Source: Rhizobium sp. NFR07
GTDB lineage: Bacteria; Pseudomonadota; Alphaproteobacteria; Rhizobiales; Rhizobiaceae
Direction of reading: 5' to 3'
DNA length: 64,000 nucleotides
NCBI RefSeq assembly: GCF_900111905.1
Contig: NZ_FOKM01000015.1
Span: forward strand, 1-64,000
Shown one piece after another: positions 44,387 through 51,983 of this stretch (positions within the stretch are counted from its first letter, which is position 1; each line of letters begins with the position of its first letter). A program made the position numbers and the translations under genes. The notes beneath the pieces are model-generated. The model was given only the letters and a program-made list of their open reading frames with translations, ran no database searches and was not told the DNA's origin.

Positions 44387-45615
44387 GACCGCACCTCCCG
44401 TCCGGGAACGTCGAGCGCGATGGCCCGGAGATCCTCGGTGGCAAGCTTGAGATAGGGGGCTGTGGATTCGGCAGAACGATGCCCGAGCAGGTCGCCGATA
44501 ACTTTTTGAGGTACAGCGGCGCGCAGCATTTCCACGGCTCTTGCATGGCGGAAGATATGGGAACCGTTTTTGCCGGATGGCCTCACCCCGGCGGATGTAA
44601 GTCGTCGTCGCACTATGTTGGCAAGCACGCCGAGCTTGCGATAGGGTGCACGCGTGCGGACGAAGATTTCTCGGGCATCGGTCACAGGCCGCCCCGCCTG
44701 AAGATAGGCGAGTACCGCTTCGCCGACAGGCGCCATCAATGGCAGATATGAGGTGGCCCGGGTCTTGGTGTGCCTGATGCGGATCGATTCTGCCCGCCAG
44801 TCGATATCCTTGATCCTAAGGTTACAGATCTCACCGGACCTAAGGCCATAGGTCGCAAGCAATTGCAGGATCGCGTGGTCCCGCAAACCCGCGGGCGTCG
44901 TGTCCTGCTCCGAGCTTTGCAGAACCGCGGCTACCTGATCTGGTGTAAGGATCGACGGCACGCCTTCATAGGCATAAAGTAAAGGAGCGATGACGTGGGG
45001 CGAGAGGTCTATGGCTACGCGCCGAGTTCGATGGAGATAGCGCAATATCGAGCGAAGACGCTCCGCTACATCCTTTACAGACCTGCGCGTCTGGTGGGGA
45101 CGGCGCATATCCATGGAAGCATCAATGTCGCTCACGATCAGCGACATCAGACCATCGTGACCATGCCTATTGAGCCGCCAAACTAGGAAGTTCCGGCCCT
45201 CCCACATCAACGCGTCGATGCTGGCCGGGGCAAGACCTCGCTCCTCGCGCAGCCAGGTCTCGTATTCGTCGCAGATGGCAAGGCGTAGCGCGTCGACCGC
45301 GCACGTCGCTATCGGCGCGGGTGGCCATTGACCCTGTGCGAGCCGCAGCAACGCATGGATTCCGGAGCGAGGGATCGAGTGCCAGTAAGGCCTTGGAGGT
45401 CGACCATGGCGTTCTTGGAACAGCGCGATTGCATGGCGCAGATATTCCGTCACTTCCGCTTCGCTTACATTCATGACCGGAATGCTTCGCTGTAGAAGGT
45501 GGTCAAGGAAACCACACGCATAGGCACAATAATTCCCGACAACCGTCGGGCTGTAATGCTGGCGGGATAGAACGGTTCTGAGCTCTGTGATCAGGTCGTC
45601 ATTGCTATTCGACAT
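44383..45615 (-). CDS. Tyrosine recombinase, first of the RIT trio (RitA)
   Basis: 410 residues from ATG 45615. Catalytic motifs: Arg in YGLRSGEICNLRIKDIDW, HxxR in HIFRHARAVEMLRA, and LLGHRSAESTAPYLKLA with His and Tyr. N-terminal DNA-binding half: HYSPTVVGNYCAYACGFL. It starts the three-gene operon; the promoter should lie in 45,616-45,843. Stop and start overlaps show tight translational coupling. Confidence 0.93.
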   Translation of the reverse strand: MSNSNDDLITELRTVLSRQHYSPTVVGNYCAYACGFLDHLLQRSIPVMNVSEAEVTEYLRHAIALFQERHGRPPRPYWHSIPRSGIHALLRLAQGQWPPAPIATCAVDALRLAICDEYETWLREERGLAPASIDALMWEGRNFLVWRLNRHGHDGLMSLIVSDIDASMDMRRPHQTRRSVKDVAERLRSILRYLHRTRRVAIDLSPHVIAPLLYAYEGVPSILTPDQVAAVLQSSEQDTTPAGLRDHAILQLLATYGLRSGEICNLRIKDIDWRAESIRIRHTKTRATSYLPLMAPVGEAVLAYLQAGRPVTDAREIFVRTRAPYRKLGVLANIVRRRLTSAGVRPSGKNGSHIFRHARAVEMLRAAVPQKVIGDLLGHRSAESTAPYLKLATEDLRAIALDVPGREVRS

Positions 45616-45843
45616 CGATGGCTCCTCTGCTGCTCAAAATGACTGCAGAAGTTTGCCATCGGAGTGCCGAGACTTCACTTCTCGATTTGATCTGGTCCTT
45701 TGTCCTCGGCTTCATCGATGACCGCAGCTAGCCCCCTACGGACATTGAGGTGTTGGAGAGCTAGCGGAAGAGCGCACTGGTATTGTCGCCCGAACTGACC
45801 GAAGCTATCGTAAACGGAATTTGGTGACGGAACGGATCGTTCG

Positions 45844-46257
45844 ATGATCATGCATACATTCGGGCTAAAGAACTTTGTGGCCCTTCAATTCTTGATGCAT
45901 CTCATCATTGGTTCGATGATGCTTGTGGATTACTATTTCGGCCAACACACCACGATCACACCGTACGTACCGTACGTACTGTACGGGCTATTCCTCATGA
46001 GCAGCATCCATTCCGGGACGCATCTTCATAAAAACCGCGCCACCTACGCGAACATGATCGACGAAAAATTCTTCAGCCTTAAAGGCAGCATCTATGAGAA
46101 GTTTGCTTACACTTTCGTCATCATGTCGACGGTATGGGTTCCAGTTCATTTTCTGTTTTGGCCGACAGAGCGTTTCGATGTTTTCATGGGTTTTGTTGCG
46201 TTCTGCGTGTCTTACGCCATGATCATCGACCTGATGGCGATCCGATGGCTGCGATGA
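45844..46257 (+). CDS. Membrane protein, unknown function, RIT cargo
   Basis: 137 residues with four hydrophobic segments (FVALQFLMHLIIGSMMLVDY, YVPYVLYGLFLMSSIHSG, FAYTFVIMSTVWVPVHFLFW, VFMGFVAFCVSYAMIIDLM). The loops are short; HSGTHLHKNRATYANMIDEK is the only long polar one and holds three His. AT-rich compared with the neighbours. No family recognised. It is divergent from the recombinase operon and inside the element's repeats. Confidence 0.6.
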   Translation: MIMHTFGLKNFVALQFLMHLIIGSMMLVDYYFGQHTTITPYVPYVLYGLFLMSSIHSGTHLHKNRATYANMIDEKFFSLKGSIYEKFAYTFVIMSTVWVPVHFLFWPTERFDVFMGFVAFCVSYAMIIDLMAIRWLR

Positions 46258-46393
46258 CCGCTTGTGGCGCTTCTGACAATGATGCTTGTCAGCCCTGAGC
46301 GGTTATCCCGCAAACTATTGAAGATCGCGGCATCAGCTTCACCTTCCGTCAACCAGCTGCAGATACGGTAGCTATGGTGGTGGAGGAAATGGC

Positions 46394-46645
46394 GTGAGAG
46401 ATTGGTGTCAGAGGTGGGCAGCCGTTCTGGGCATTTCTCTTATGGGGCCCGTACTTCTGGTTCTCTTCGTCGGTTGTCTCATTCAAGGGGAACTGCCTAG
46501 CCCAAGAGGAAAGATCATCTATGCGAATGTTGCGCCGTTCCTCTTCTACCCGCTCGTTCTCTTACTGATTTGCGGTTCAGCAGGTTTGACATACCTGAGT
46601 ATCATGTTCGTTATCGGATACAGTCGGGGTCGATCCAAGCGATAG
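46394..46645 (+). CDS. Small two-helix membrane protein, RIT cargo
   Basis: 83 residues, starting with GTG-like or ATG context after TGGAGGAAATGGC; here ATG-equivalent at 46394 is a GTG. Two membrane helices (GPVLLVLFVGCLI and FLFYPLVLLLICGSAGLTYL) and a basic end (GYSRGRSKR). Function unknown. It follows the four-helix membrane gene in the same direction with 136 bases between and ends just before the right inverted repeat. Confidence 0.5.
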   Translation: MRDWCQRWAAVLGISLMGPVLLVLFVGCLIQGELPSPRGKIIYANVAPFLFYPLVLLLICGSAGLTYLSIMFVIGYSRGRSKR

Positions 46646-46709
46646 GACGGTAGCTCGCTGTTGGTGCATAGCCTTCGCGACTCTAGCATTCGGACCGGCA
46701 CGCTCCGAA

Positions 46710-46793
46710 ATAATGCTGAGGAATGCGGTCAGAAACCCTAGGCACAAGCCCATCTATCGCGTTCCTTCACATTATACAGCCCTGCGGATAACT
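46710..46793 (-). repeat. RIT element terminal inverted repeat, right
   Basis: Imperfect inverse copy of 41,937-42,023, ending in CCTGCGGATAACT. The subterminal AATGCTGAGGAA and GTTCCTTCACATTAT arms match those of the left end with several changes. Confidence 0.85.
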
Positions 46794-46817
46794 GAAGTTA
46801 TGACGAGGTGTGCATAA

Positions 46818-47630
46818 GGAAAGCCACGACTGCAGATAGGAAGCGTGATCCGCTCGTGGTTCGAGCTCCGGCGCGATGCCAAGGTCGGCGCAGAGGAAGC
46901 AACTGCCGAGTTCGGCAATAAGTTCTTCCCGGGCCCGCTCGGTCCGGTCCTTGGCATAATGCGACAGGTCGCGTCCCACGCGATGCTCCGCCGCCGTCCA
47001 GTGGGTCGCCTCATGGCTGAGGACAGCCGCGTATCCGGCGGCATCGCGAAACGCGTCGAAAGGCGGCATCTGGATATAGTCCATGACCGGGGAATAGTAG
47101 GCTTGGTTGCCGCCGTGCCGAATGACCGCGCCGGTATTGCGGAAGAAGCGATCAGCGCTTTCGATCCCCTCGATCGGATCAAGGACCTCGGCGGGCGGCG
47201 CATAATAGCTGTCGGGCAGGCCGTCGATTTGCTCGACGTTGAACACCGAATAGGCCTTCAGAAACGGGATCTCCCGATCGACCTCGTTACCGTTCCCATC
47301 CGCTTCGGACTTGGTGAAGCGGCTGGCGAAGACGACGGTTGAACCGGTCTCGCCCTTGCGCACGGCCCCGCCCAGTTCGAGGGACTGCTTGAACGTCATC
47401 CACATTGACGAGGTGAAACCACGCGATATCTGTTCCGACCATAGGAGAAGCACGTTCATGCCCGAATAAGGCAGGCCGTTGTGGCGCAGCGGCCGCGAGA
47501 TGCGGCCATTCGTGTTGGCTACGCTCCACGGTTTCATCCAGGGACGGACGCCCTTTTGTAGATCCTCGACGATCCGATCAGTGATCCGCGCGTAGATATT
47601 AGCACGGTCCAATTCTGATTTCTTTGTCAT
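46818..47630 (-). pseudogene. ardC, 5' fragment: antirestriction ArdC-type ssDNA-binding metallopeptidase
   Basis: 271 codons survive from ATG 47630. The N-terminal ssDNA-binding domain is complete (DRIVEDLQKGVRPWMKPWS, HNGLPYSGMNVLLLW, FKQSLELGGAVRKGE). The zincin domain has the HExxH motif in LSHEATHWTAAEHR and EELIAELGSCFLCADLGI. After YLQSWLS the frame runs into the RIT element for about 17 foreign residues and stops at 46,767. The missing 37 residues are at 41,822-41,936. ArdC protects incoming plasmid DNA from restriction; the truncated product may still fold. Confidence 0.92.
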
Positions 47631-47652
47631 GACTTCTCTTTCTCCATTTCAA

Positions 47653-47673
47653 GGACCGCGCCCATCGCGGTCC
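47653..47673 (-). promoter_or_regulatory. Leader hairpin of ardC (shared type)
   Basis: GGACCGCG and CGCGGTCC form a perfect 8-bp stem around ATGGG (minus strand), 22 bases before the ATG. The same structure precedes the DUF736 gene and a close variant precedes the ParB-like gene. Confidence 0.6.
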
Positions 47674-47839
47674 GTCACGGAGGTCCGAAGTCAGGGGTCT
47701 ATGGCGTGACCAGGCACCGAAGGCCGCAACAGCGTGGAGGACGGCGAAGCCGTTGCATGGGCACCCGGCTCCTGCAGGACCGCCGAACGGGACGGGCCGC
47801 GATCGGGCGTCGCCAGTTTTCCTTTTCGACATAAGAAGA

Positions 47840-47860
47840 GCCGGCGCTGCAGACGCCGGC
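47840..47860 (-). terminator. Hairpin terminator after the 47,904-48,491 gene
   Basis: GCCGGCG and CGCCGGC form a 7-bp stem with a 7-base loop; on the minus strand TCTTCTT follows. It lies 44 bases after the stop codon. Confidence 0.5.
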
Positions 47861-47903
47861 CCTCGGTCAGAAAGAGAAGGCGGGGTGCGACCCGCCGAAT
47901 GTG

Positions 47904-48491
47904 TCATCCGAATGCAGCCATCTGAACTTCGGCCGCCTTGCGGTCGAGCGATGCGCCCGGGTTTTCGACCGGCCGGTCGAAGGGCTTCCAGCTCTCACCG
48001 ACGACCTGTTCGTAGGCTGCCACCGCGCCCTCGGCTGCCATCCGGAGCGCATGGGACTGGATGCCCATGTCGGCCGCGAATTCCCGCTTGCGCTGGGCGG
48101 CGCTGTCATAGCCGACCGGGCCATCGAGATCCTCGTCGCGGGCATCGTTCGATGCCTTGGCGGTTGCGTCGCGTGCTTCGGTAACGGCGCGGGAGTAGAA
48201 CTGACCGGCGCCGTGGGCCGAGCCGACGAAGGCCCCGACGATGCGCTGCAGATGGATCTGCATGGCTCTCTCGCCCAAACCTTCGGAGAGGCTGTCGGCG
48301 GTCTCGACGATCAGCCGCTCATGCAGGCTGCGGATGCCATCGCTGTCGACGACCGTGGTGCCGAAGCTTTCAGCGATCTTGAGCGCCTGGGCGGCATCGG
48401 GGCACGAGAGGCGGACCATTTCGAGGGTCGCGCCTTTGCGGAGCTGCGAGACCCGTGCGTTGGAGCGGTTAGGAGTTGCGGGCTTGGCCAT
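47904..48491 (-). CDS. Conserved plasmid protein, unknown function
   Basis: 195 residues from ATG 48491 (MAKPATPNRSNARVSQLRKG) after a GGAAGGAAC ribosome site. Soluble, mostly helical: LKIAESFGTTVVDSDGIRSL, MQIHLQRIVGAFVGSAHGAG, FAADMGIQSHALRMAAEG. No domain is recognised. It lies with ardC and the ParB-like gene in a same-strand series of single-gene units, so it may belong to plasmid establishment. Its leader resembles that of the divergent frame at 48,807. Confidence 0.75.
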   Translation of the reverse strand: MAKPATPNRSNARVSQLRKGATLEMVRLSCPDAAQALKIAESFGTTVVDSDGIRSLHERLIVETADSLSEGLGERAMQIHLQRIVGAFVGSAHGAGQFYSRAVTEARDATAKASNDARDEDLDGPVGYDSAAQRKREFAADMGIQSHALRMAAEGAVAAYEQVVGESWKPFDRPVENPGASLDRKAAEVQMAAFG

Positions 48492-48806
48492 AAACTGTTC
48501 CTTCCTTGGCTGCCGAAGCGGTTCCGGCCTGTGCCGGTCTGCCCTTCGATGCGGGCACTTAAGAACCGGCAATGGACGGGCGGCTTCAAAGGTCCGAGCC
48601 GGCTGAACAAGCAGGGCAGGTTTGCGGGCCAGCAGGTTTCGACCTGCTTGGGACCGCGAGCCTGCTCTCGCGCAGAGAGGTTCGATCGGCCGCTCCGCGG
48701 CGCGACAGCGGCCTTGAAACGACCGGCCGCCGGTTTAGACCGCAGCGAAGAAGAAGGGCAGTCAGGCACGGGCACGAGTTCTGCCTCGAGGGGCAAGGAA
48801 CAGTTT

Positions 48807-49223
48807 ATGGCCAAGCTCGCCATCCCGCCGACATCGAAGTCAGGCAAGTCCGCATCGGCGCCTTCGTTTTGGCCCCGCCCCTTATGTCGCCCGACGATGC
48901 ACAGGCACATCGTCCCGACGTTGGAGTGCACCGATGATCTGCTCTTGCACCGCCAGCCTGCATGCAATCATGTCGAGCTCGACCCAGCGCTCGAAGGTGA
49001 GACGGTCAATGAGTTCCCGATAGTAAGTACGAGTGCCGGATCTTCGACTCGTCCGGCTCTGGACGTTCACTGTCGTCGCCTGCCTTCCCGCGCGCGCCAT
49101 AATCTGCCGGGTCAGACATTCCAGATGCCGCTGGGTTTCTCGCGGGGCGCGGATCGTTTTAGCCCGCTGTTTCGGAGCGCGGATGTCGATCATGTCACGT
49201 CCCCGGGCGTCGGCAGTCGATGA
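48807..49223 (+). CDS. Doubtful frame with a gene-like start
   Basis: The ATG at 48807 follows CAAGGAACAGTTT, the same leader as the 48,491 gene on the other strand, and begins MAKLAIPPTSKSGKSASAPS. After about 20 residues the composition becomes Arg/His/Cys-rich and unlikely. It may be the start of a broken gene or a duplicated leader without a gene. It overlaps the minus-strand frame 48,882-49,193. Confidence 0.25.
   Translation: MAKLAIPPTSKSGKSASAPSFWPRPLCRPTMHRHIVPTLECTDDLLLHRQPACNHVELDPALEGETVNEFPIVSTSAGSSTRPALDVHCRRLPSRARHNLPGQTFQMPLGFSRGADRFSPLFRSADVDHVTSPGVGSR
48882..49193 (-). CDS. Possible 103-residue basic protein, unknown
   Basis: From ATG 49193 (MIDIRAPKQRAKTIRAPRET) with GGGGAC upstream. 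It reads QRHLECLTRQIMARAGRQAT and YYRELIDRLTFERWVELDMI, which is plausible helical protein. The frame extends further upstream but overlaps the parB end. No family recognised. It is the better of two overlapping candidates here. Confidence 0.4.
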   Translation of the reverse strand: MIDIRAPKQRAKTIRAPRETQRHLECLTRQIMARAGRQATTVNVQSRTSRRSGTRTYYRELIDRLTFERWVELDMIACRLAVQEQIIGALQRRDDVPVHRRAT

Positions 49224-49295
49224 AGAAGGATGGCAATCATTTTCAGCATTGTGCGCGAGATTGACGACGAAGCCGTCCGCACTGGTGTTGAACGC

Positions 49296-49316
49296 CACCC
49301 CCGAACATCGGGGGTG
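49296..49316 (-). terminator. Hairpin after the ParB-like gene
   Basis: CACCCCCGA and TCGGGGGTG form a perfect 9-bp stem with a 3-base loop, 32 bases after the stop of the ParB-like gene. No T-run, so termination may need Rho. Confidence 0.5.
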
Positions 49317-49347
49317 GGTGCTGCCATGTTCGACTGGCAGGCGGCGG

Positions 49348-51105
49348 TCATGCTGCCGCTCGCTGATCGAAGTCATCGTCCTGCTCTCCGTCGTCAGACA
49401 AATCCGAATCCTGTAGATCGTCCTGATCCGCCGCCTCATCAATCTGCCCTTCCGGATCCTCAGCGGGGCCGTCACCATGATCGCCTTCGTCATCATGCGG
49501 GGCCGTGCCGATGGTATCGGTGGGAGAGCTTGCCCGGAGCCAGTCGAGCAACTCGTCAGCAGGTGGGGTGAAGCGGGCCGATGCATGGACGAAGCGCTCG
49601 TTCTGGAAATGCTCGACCAGCGCTGCGCGGGTCTCGCGAACCTTCTGACGCGGCTGGACAGACGCTTCAGTGCAAGTCGCCTCCAACGCCTGGCGAGAAA
49701 GGCACAGGAGGAACTCCACCGAACCCATGTTCGGCAGGTATTCGTCGGCGCCGATCGCCTCACCGGCGATGCGCGAAACCATGCCGCTGTTCGACATGCC
49801 GCGGCGGCACGAGAGAACATCCATCAGCACCGAGCGAACGGCGACCCGAAGCGTGTCCTGATCAAAGGCGAGCTCGCCATGCTCGTCGAATAGGGTAACG
49901 GCATGGCGCGAAAAGCGCTTGCCGCCGTAGAACGTCCCTCCTGCACCGGAATCGACACGGACGTTCTGCCCAGCAAAAGCTAGCACCATCAGCGCCATCA
50001 GCATGTCGTCTTCGATCGGCGCGCGATCTAGAGCCTCGTGCAGGGCGTCGGTGCGAAAATCGCCGATCATGTCATGGCCCTTCTGGGTCACGTCAGGCCG
50101 AGCCTTCTGCGTCGTGAATGCACCGGCATCATCGCTTCCTTCCGCAGTTCCCTCAGCGCTGCTTCCCTTCAGCTTGGCCGTTTCGGGCAGCCGGTAATGC
50201 ACCGTCTGCACCTTGCCATCGCGGTCAAGGTAAAGCGCGGTGTGATCGGACTTGGACGGCTTGCCATAGACTTGCGCCGCCTTCTTCGGCAGTTCCGGCT
50301 GACCCCAGCTGTTGACCTCGACGATGGCGCCGCGCTTCGGCAAGTTGCTCGTCATCCATTCATGCTGGGCGCCGAGGAAGCCCTCGACATTCGTCGTGTA
50401 GCGACCGTCCTGGTCGGCCGGTGCGAAGCGGTCCTCGACCCACTCGATACCATAGGCCTGGGCGAGATCGTCGCCAAAGCTCGCGTCCCTGGCATACATG
50501 CGCTTCTTGGTGAGAGCGTTGGCGATCTGCCACCACGGAGCAGTATCGCCTTTCTTCGGCTTATGCGCCTTCCAGACTTCCTTCTGGTCCACCTGGCCAG
50601 CGGCGGCGATGATCCGCAACTGCTGCTCAGACGGCATGTCACCGAGCGCCATCTGTTCGAGCATCGCCGGCAGGACGTTGGCGAGCAGCCGCAGCTTGCG
50701 GATCTGACGGACCGGAAGAGCGAGGGCTACGGCAATGGCTTCCTCGGTCCAACCCAGAGCAACGAGACGTTCGATGCCACGCCATTGATCCACGGGGTTG
50801 AGCGCCTCGCGGACGCTGTTTTCGACCATCGAGCGCATGGCGCCGTTGTCGTTGGCAGCATCGACGACGAGGATTTCGATTTCTTCCAGTCCGGCGGCGA
50901 TGGCCAATCGAACCCGGCGATGCCCGGCGTCGATGATATAGCCGTTTCCACCATCCGTTTCCGGGGCGACCACCGGCGGCTGGACGATGCCGACGGCCTT
51001 GATTGTCGCCAGCATCAGTGCATCCGCCTGCGGCGACGACTTCGTCTGGCGCATCCGGTCAGGGTTTTCCTTCAGCGCGCGCGGGTCAACCTTCATGATC
51101 TGCAT
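49348..51105 (-). CDS. Large ParB/Srx-domain protein (plasmid ParB-like nuclease family)
   Basis: 585 residues from ATG 51105 (MQIMKVDPRALKENPDRMRQ). The ParB N-terminal domain spans about 1-100, with the GYIIDAGHRRVRLAIAAGLE box (GxxRxxA type) and the ENSVREALNPVDQWRGIERL helix. A KorB-like HTH follows (LPVRQIRKLRLLANVLPAML). The long C-terminal part is specific to the conjugative-plasmid group and ends in an acidic tail (DLQDSDLSDDGEQDDDFDQR). No parA is adjacent, so this is not a partition pair. Such orphan ParB-like genes are typical of plasmid leading regions. Confidence 0.88.
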   Translation of the reverse strand: MQIMKVDPRALKENPDRMRQTKSSPQADALMLATIKAVGIVQPPVVAPETDGGNGYIIDAGHRRVRLAIAAGLEEIEILVVDAANDNGAMRSMVENSVREALNPVDQWRGIERLVALGWTEEAIAVALALPVRQIRKLRLLANVLPAMLEQMALGDMPSEQQLRIIAAAGQVDQKEVWKAHKPKKGDTAPWWQIANALTKKRMYARDASFGDDLAQAYGIEWVEDRFAPADQDGRYTTNVEGFLGAQHEWMTSNLPKRGAIVEVNSWGQPELPKKAAQVYGKPSKSDHTALYLDRDGKVQTVHYRLPETAKLKGSSAEGTAEGSDDAGAFTTQKARPDVTQKGHDMIGDFRTDALHEALDRAPIEDDMLMALMVLAFAGQNVRVDSGAGGTFYGGKRFSRHAVTLFDEHGELAFDQDTLRVAVRSVLMDVLSCRRGMSNSGMVSRIAGEAIGADEYLPNMGSVEFLLCLSRQALEATCTEASVQPRQKVRETRAALVEHFQNERFVHASARFTPPADELLDWLRASSPTDTIGTAPHDDEGDHGDGPAEDPEGQIDEAADQDDLQDSDLSDDGEQDDDFDQRAAA

Positions 51106-51130
51106 GGGATTTATCCTTTCGGGAGGTTCC

Positions 51131-51151
51131 GGACCGGCGCCTTGCCGGCCC
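51131..51151 (-). promoter_or_regulatory. Leader hairpin of the ParB-like gene (shared type)
   Basis: On the minus strand GGGCCGGC pairs with GCCGGTCC (one G-U) around a 5-base loop, 25 bases before the ATG. Position, stem length and loop length match the leaders of ardC and DUF736. Confidence 0.5.
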
Positions 51152-51440
51152 TTCTTGTCTTCATCTTTTCCTGAAGACACCTCCCGGACCGCGGGGCGGC
51201 CGGGCTGCCGCAACTGCGGCCGAGCATCCCTGCTGGGAAGGGCAAGCGGGGCTTCCAGCCCTGCGTAGGACAATCAGCCGGGATGGCGCAGGCGGCGGTT
51301 GAGCGCTAGCGCCGGCAGGAGGACCGATCTGCGACCCGTTCTTGCCTTCTGCTTTCCTCTTTCTCAAATCCTCATTTCTCAGTTCGGGCCAACCGCTCGA
51401 CGACCGGAGAATGCTGGCGGCGGTTACTCCGAGGATGGGA

Positions 51441-51758
51441 CTAGGTTCGCCGTCCAAGAAGGGACAAACCATCGGCGAGCATGCGCTTCAAGCTCAGTTT
51501 CCTGCTCTCCGGTCTGGCAGAGGCAATTTCGGGCATAGCAATGGCAGCGGGTGATGGATCGGCGGCCTCGGATTGCACGACGGGGAGAGGCTCTTCGGCT
51601 AATGCGGCAACAACGACGTGCGTAATCGTCGTTTCATCCGATTTGACCGAAACGGCGACCTGTCCACCGGAACGGAGGCGGTCGACACCAATTTGAGCGG
51701 CCTCGTGCTCATCTTGAGCTTCGACCAGCGATGTCTGCGTTACCAGAAAAAATGGCAT
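51441..51758 (-). CDS. Conserved small plasmid protein, unknown function
   Basis: 105 residues (MPFFLVTQTSLVEAQDEHEA, VDRLRSGGQVAVSVKSDETT, THVVVAAL, ending LADGLSLLGRRT). The first 55 residues look like a small alpha/beta domain; the rest is Pro/Ala-rich. It precedes the ParB-like gene by about 330 bases on the same strand. No family recognised by me. Confidence 0.6.
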   Translation of the reverse strand: MPFFLVTQTSLVEAQDEHEAAQIGVDRLRSGGQVAVSVKSDETTITHVVVAALAEEPLPVVQSEAADPSPAAIAMPEIASARPESRKLSLKRMLADGLSLLGRRT

Positions 51759-51846
51759 GTGTTCCCACAGAATGTTTTACCGCAGATCTCATTCGCAAAG
51801 GTGGCGCGGTCAAGGTGCAGCACCGTATTTGCAGTCGGATCGGAGA

Positions 51847-51880
51847 CAAAAAAGGCGCTCGACCCGTGAGGGGAGCGCCT
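51847..51880 (-). terminator. Intrinsic terminator of the AraC-family gene
   Basis: AAGGCGCTC and GAGCGCCTT form a 9-bp stem; on the minus strand it is followed by TTTTTTGTC. It lies about 100 bases after the stop at 51,984. Confidence 0.75.
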
Positions 51881-51983
51881 TCTTCTGTATCCCGGGACAC
51901 TGTCAAACGCCGCGGCGATTGCAGCGAGCAGGACATCGTCTCATCGGGAAGTGATGGTCAGATATTATCGGCGAAGAGCAATT

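Larger units (their letters stand above)
41937..46793. mobile_element. Recombinase-In-Trio (RIT) element with two cargo genes, inserted in ardC
   Basis: The element holds three overlapping tyrosine recombinase genes in one direction, the defining feature of RIT elements, and two small membrane-protein genes in the other. It is bounded by long imperfect inverted repeats (41,937-42,023 and 46,710-46,793) that begin with AGTTATCCGCAGG. ArdC coding sequence flanks both sides. About 25 extra bases (46,794-46,817) lie between the right repeat and ardC. Total about 4.86 kb. Confidence 0.9.

Noticed and set aside
47901..48806. Long plus-strand frame opposite the 47,904-48,491 gene
   Set aside because: It is a high-GC shadow of the real minus-strand gene; only the part from 48,807 has its own start signals.
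50038..51174. 378-codon plus-strand frame opposite the ParB-like gene
   Set aside because: Antisense shadow of a long GC-rich gene; no start signals or family features.
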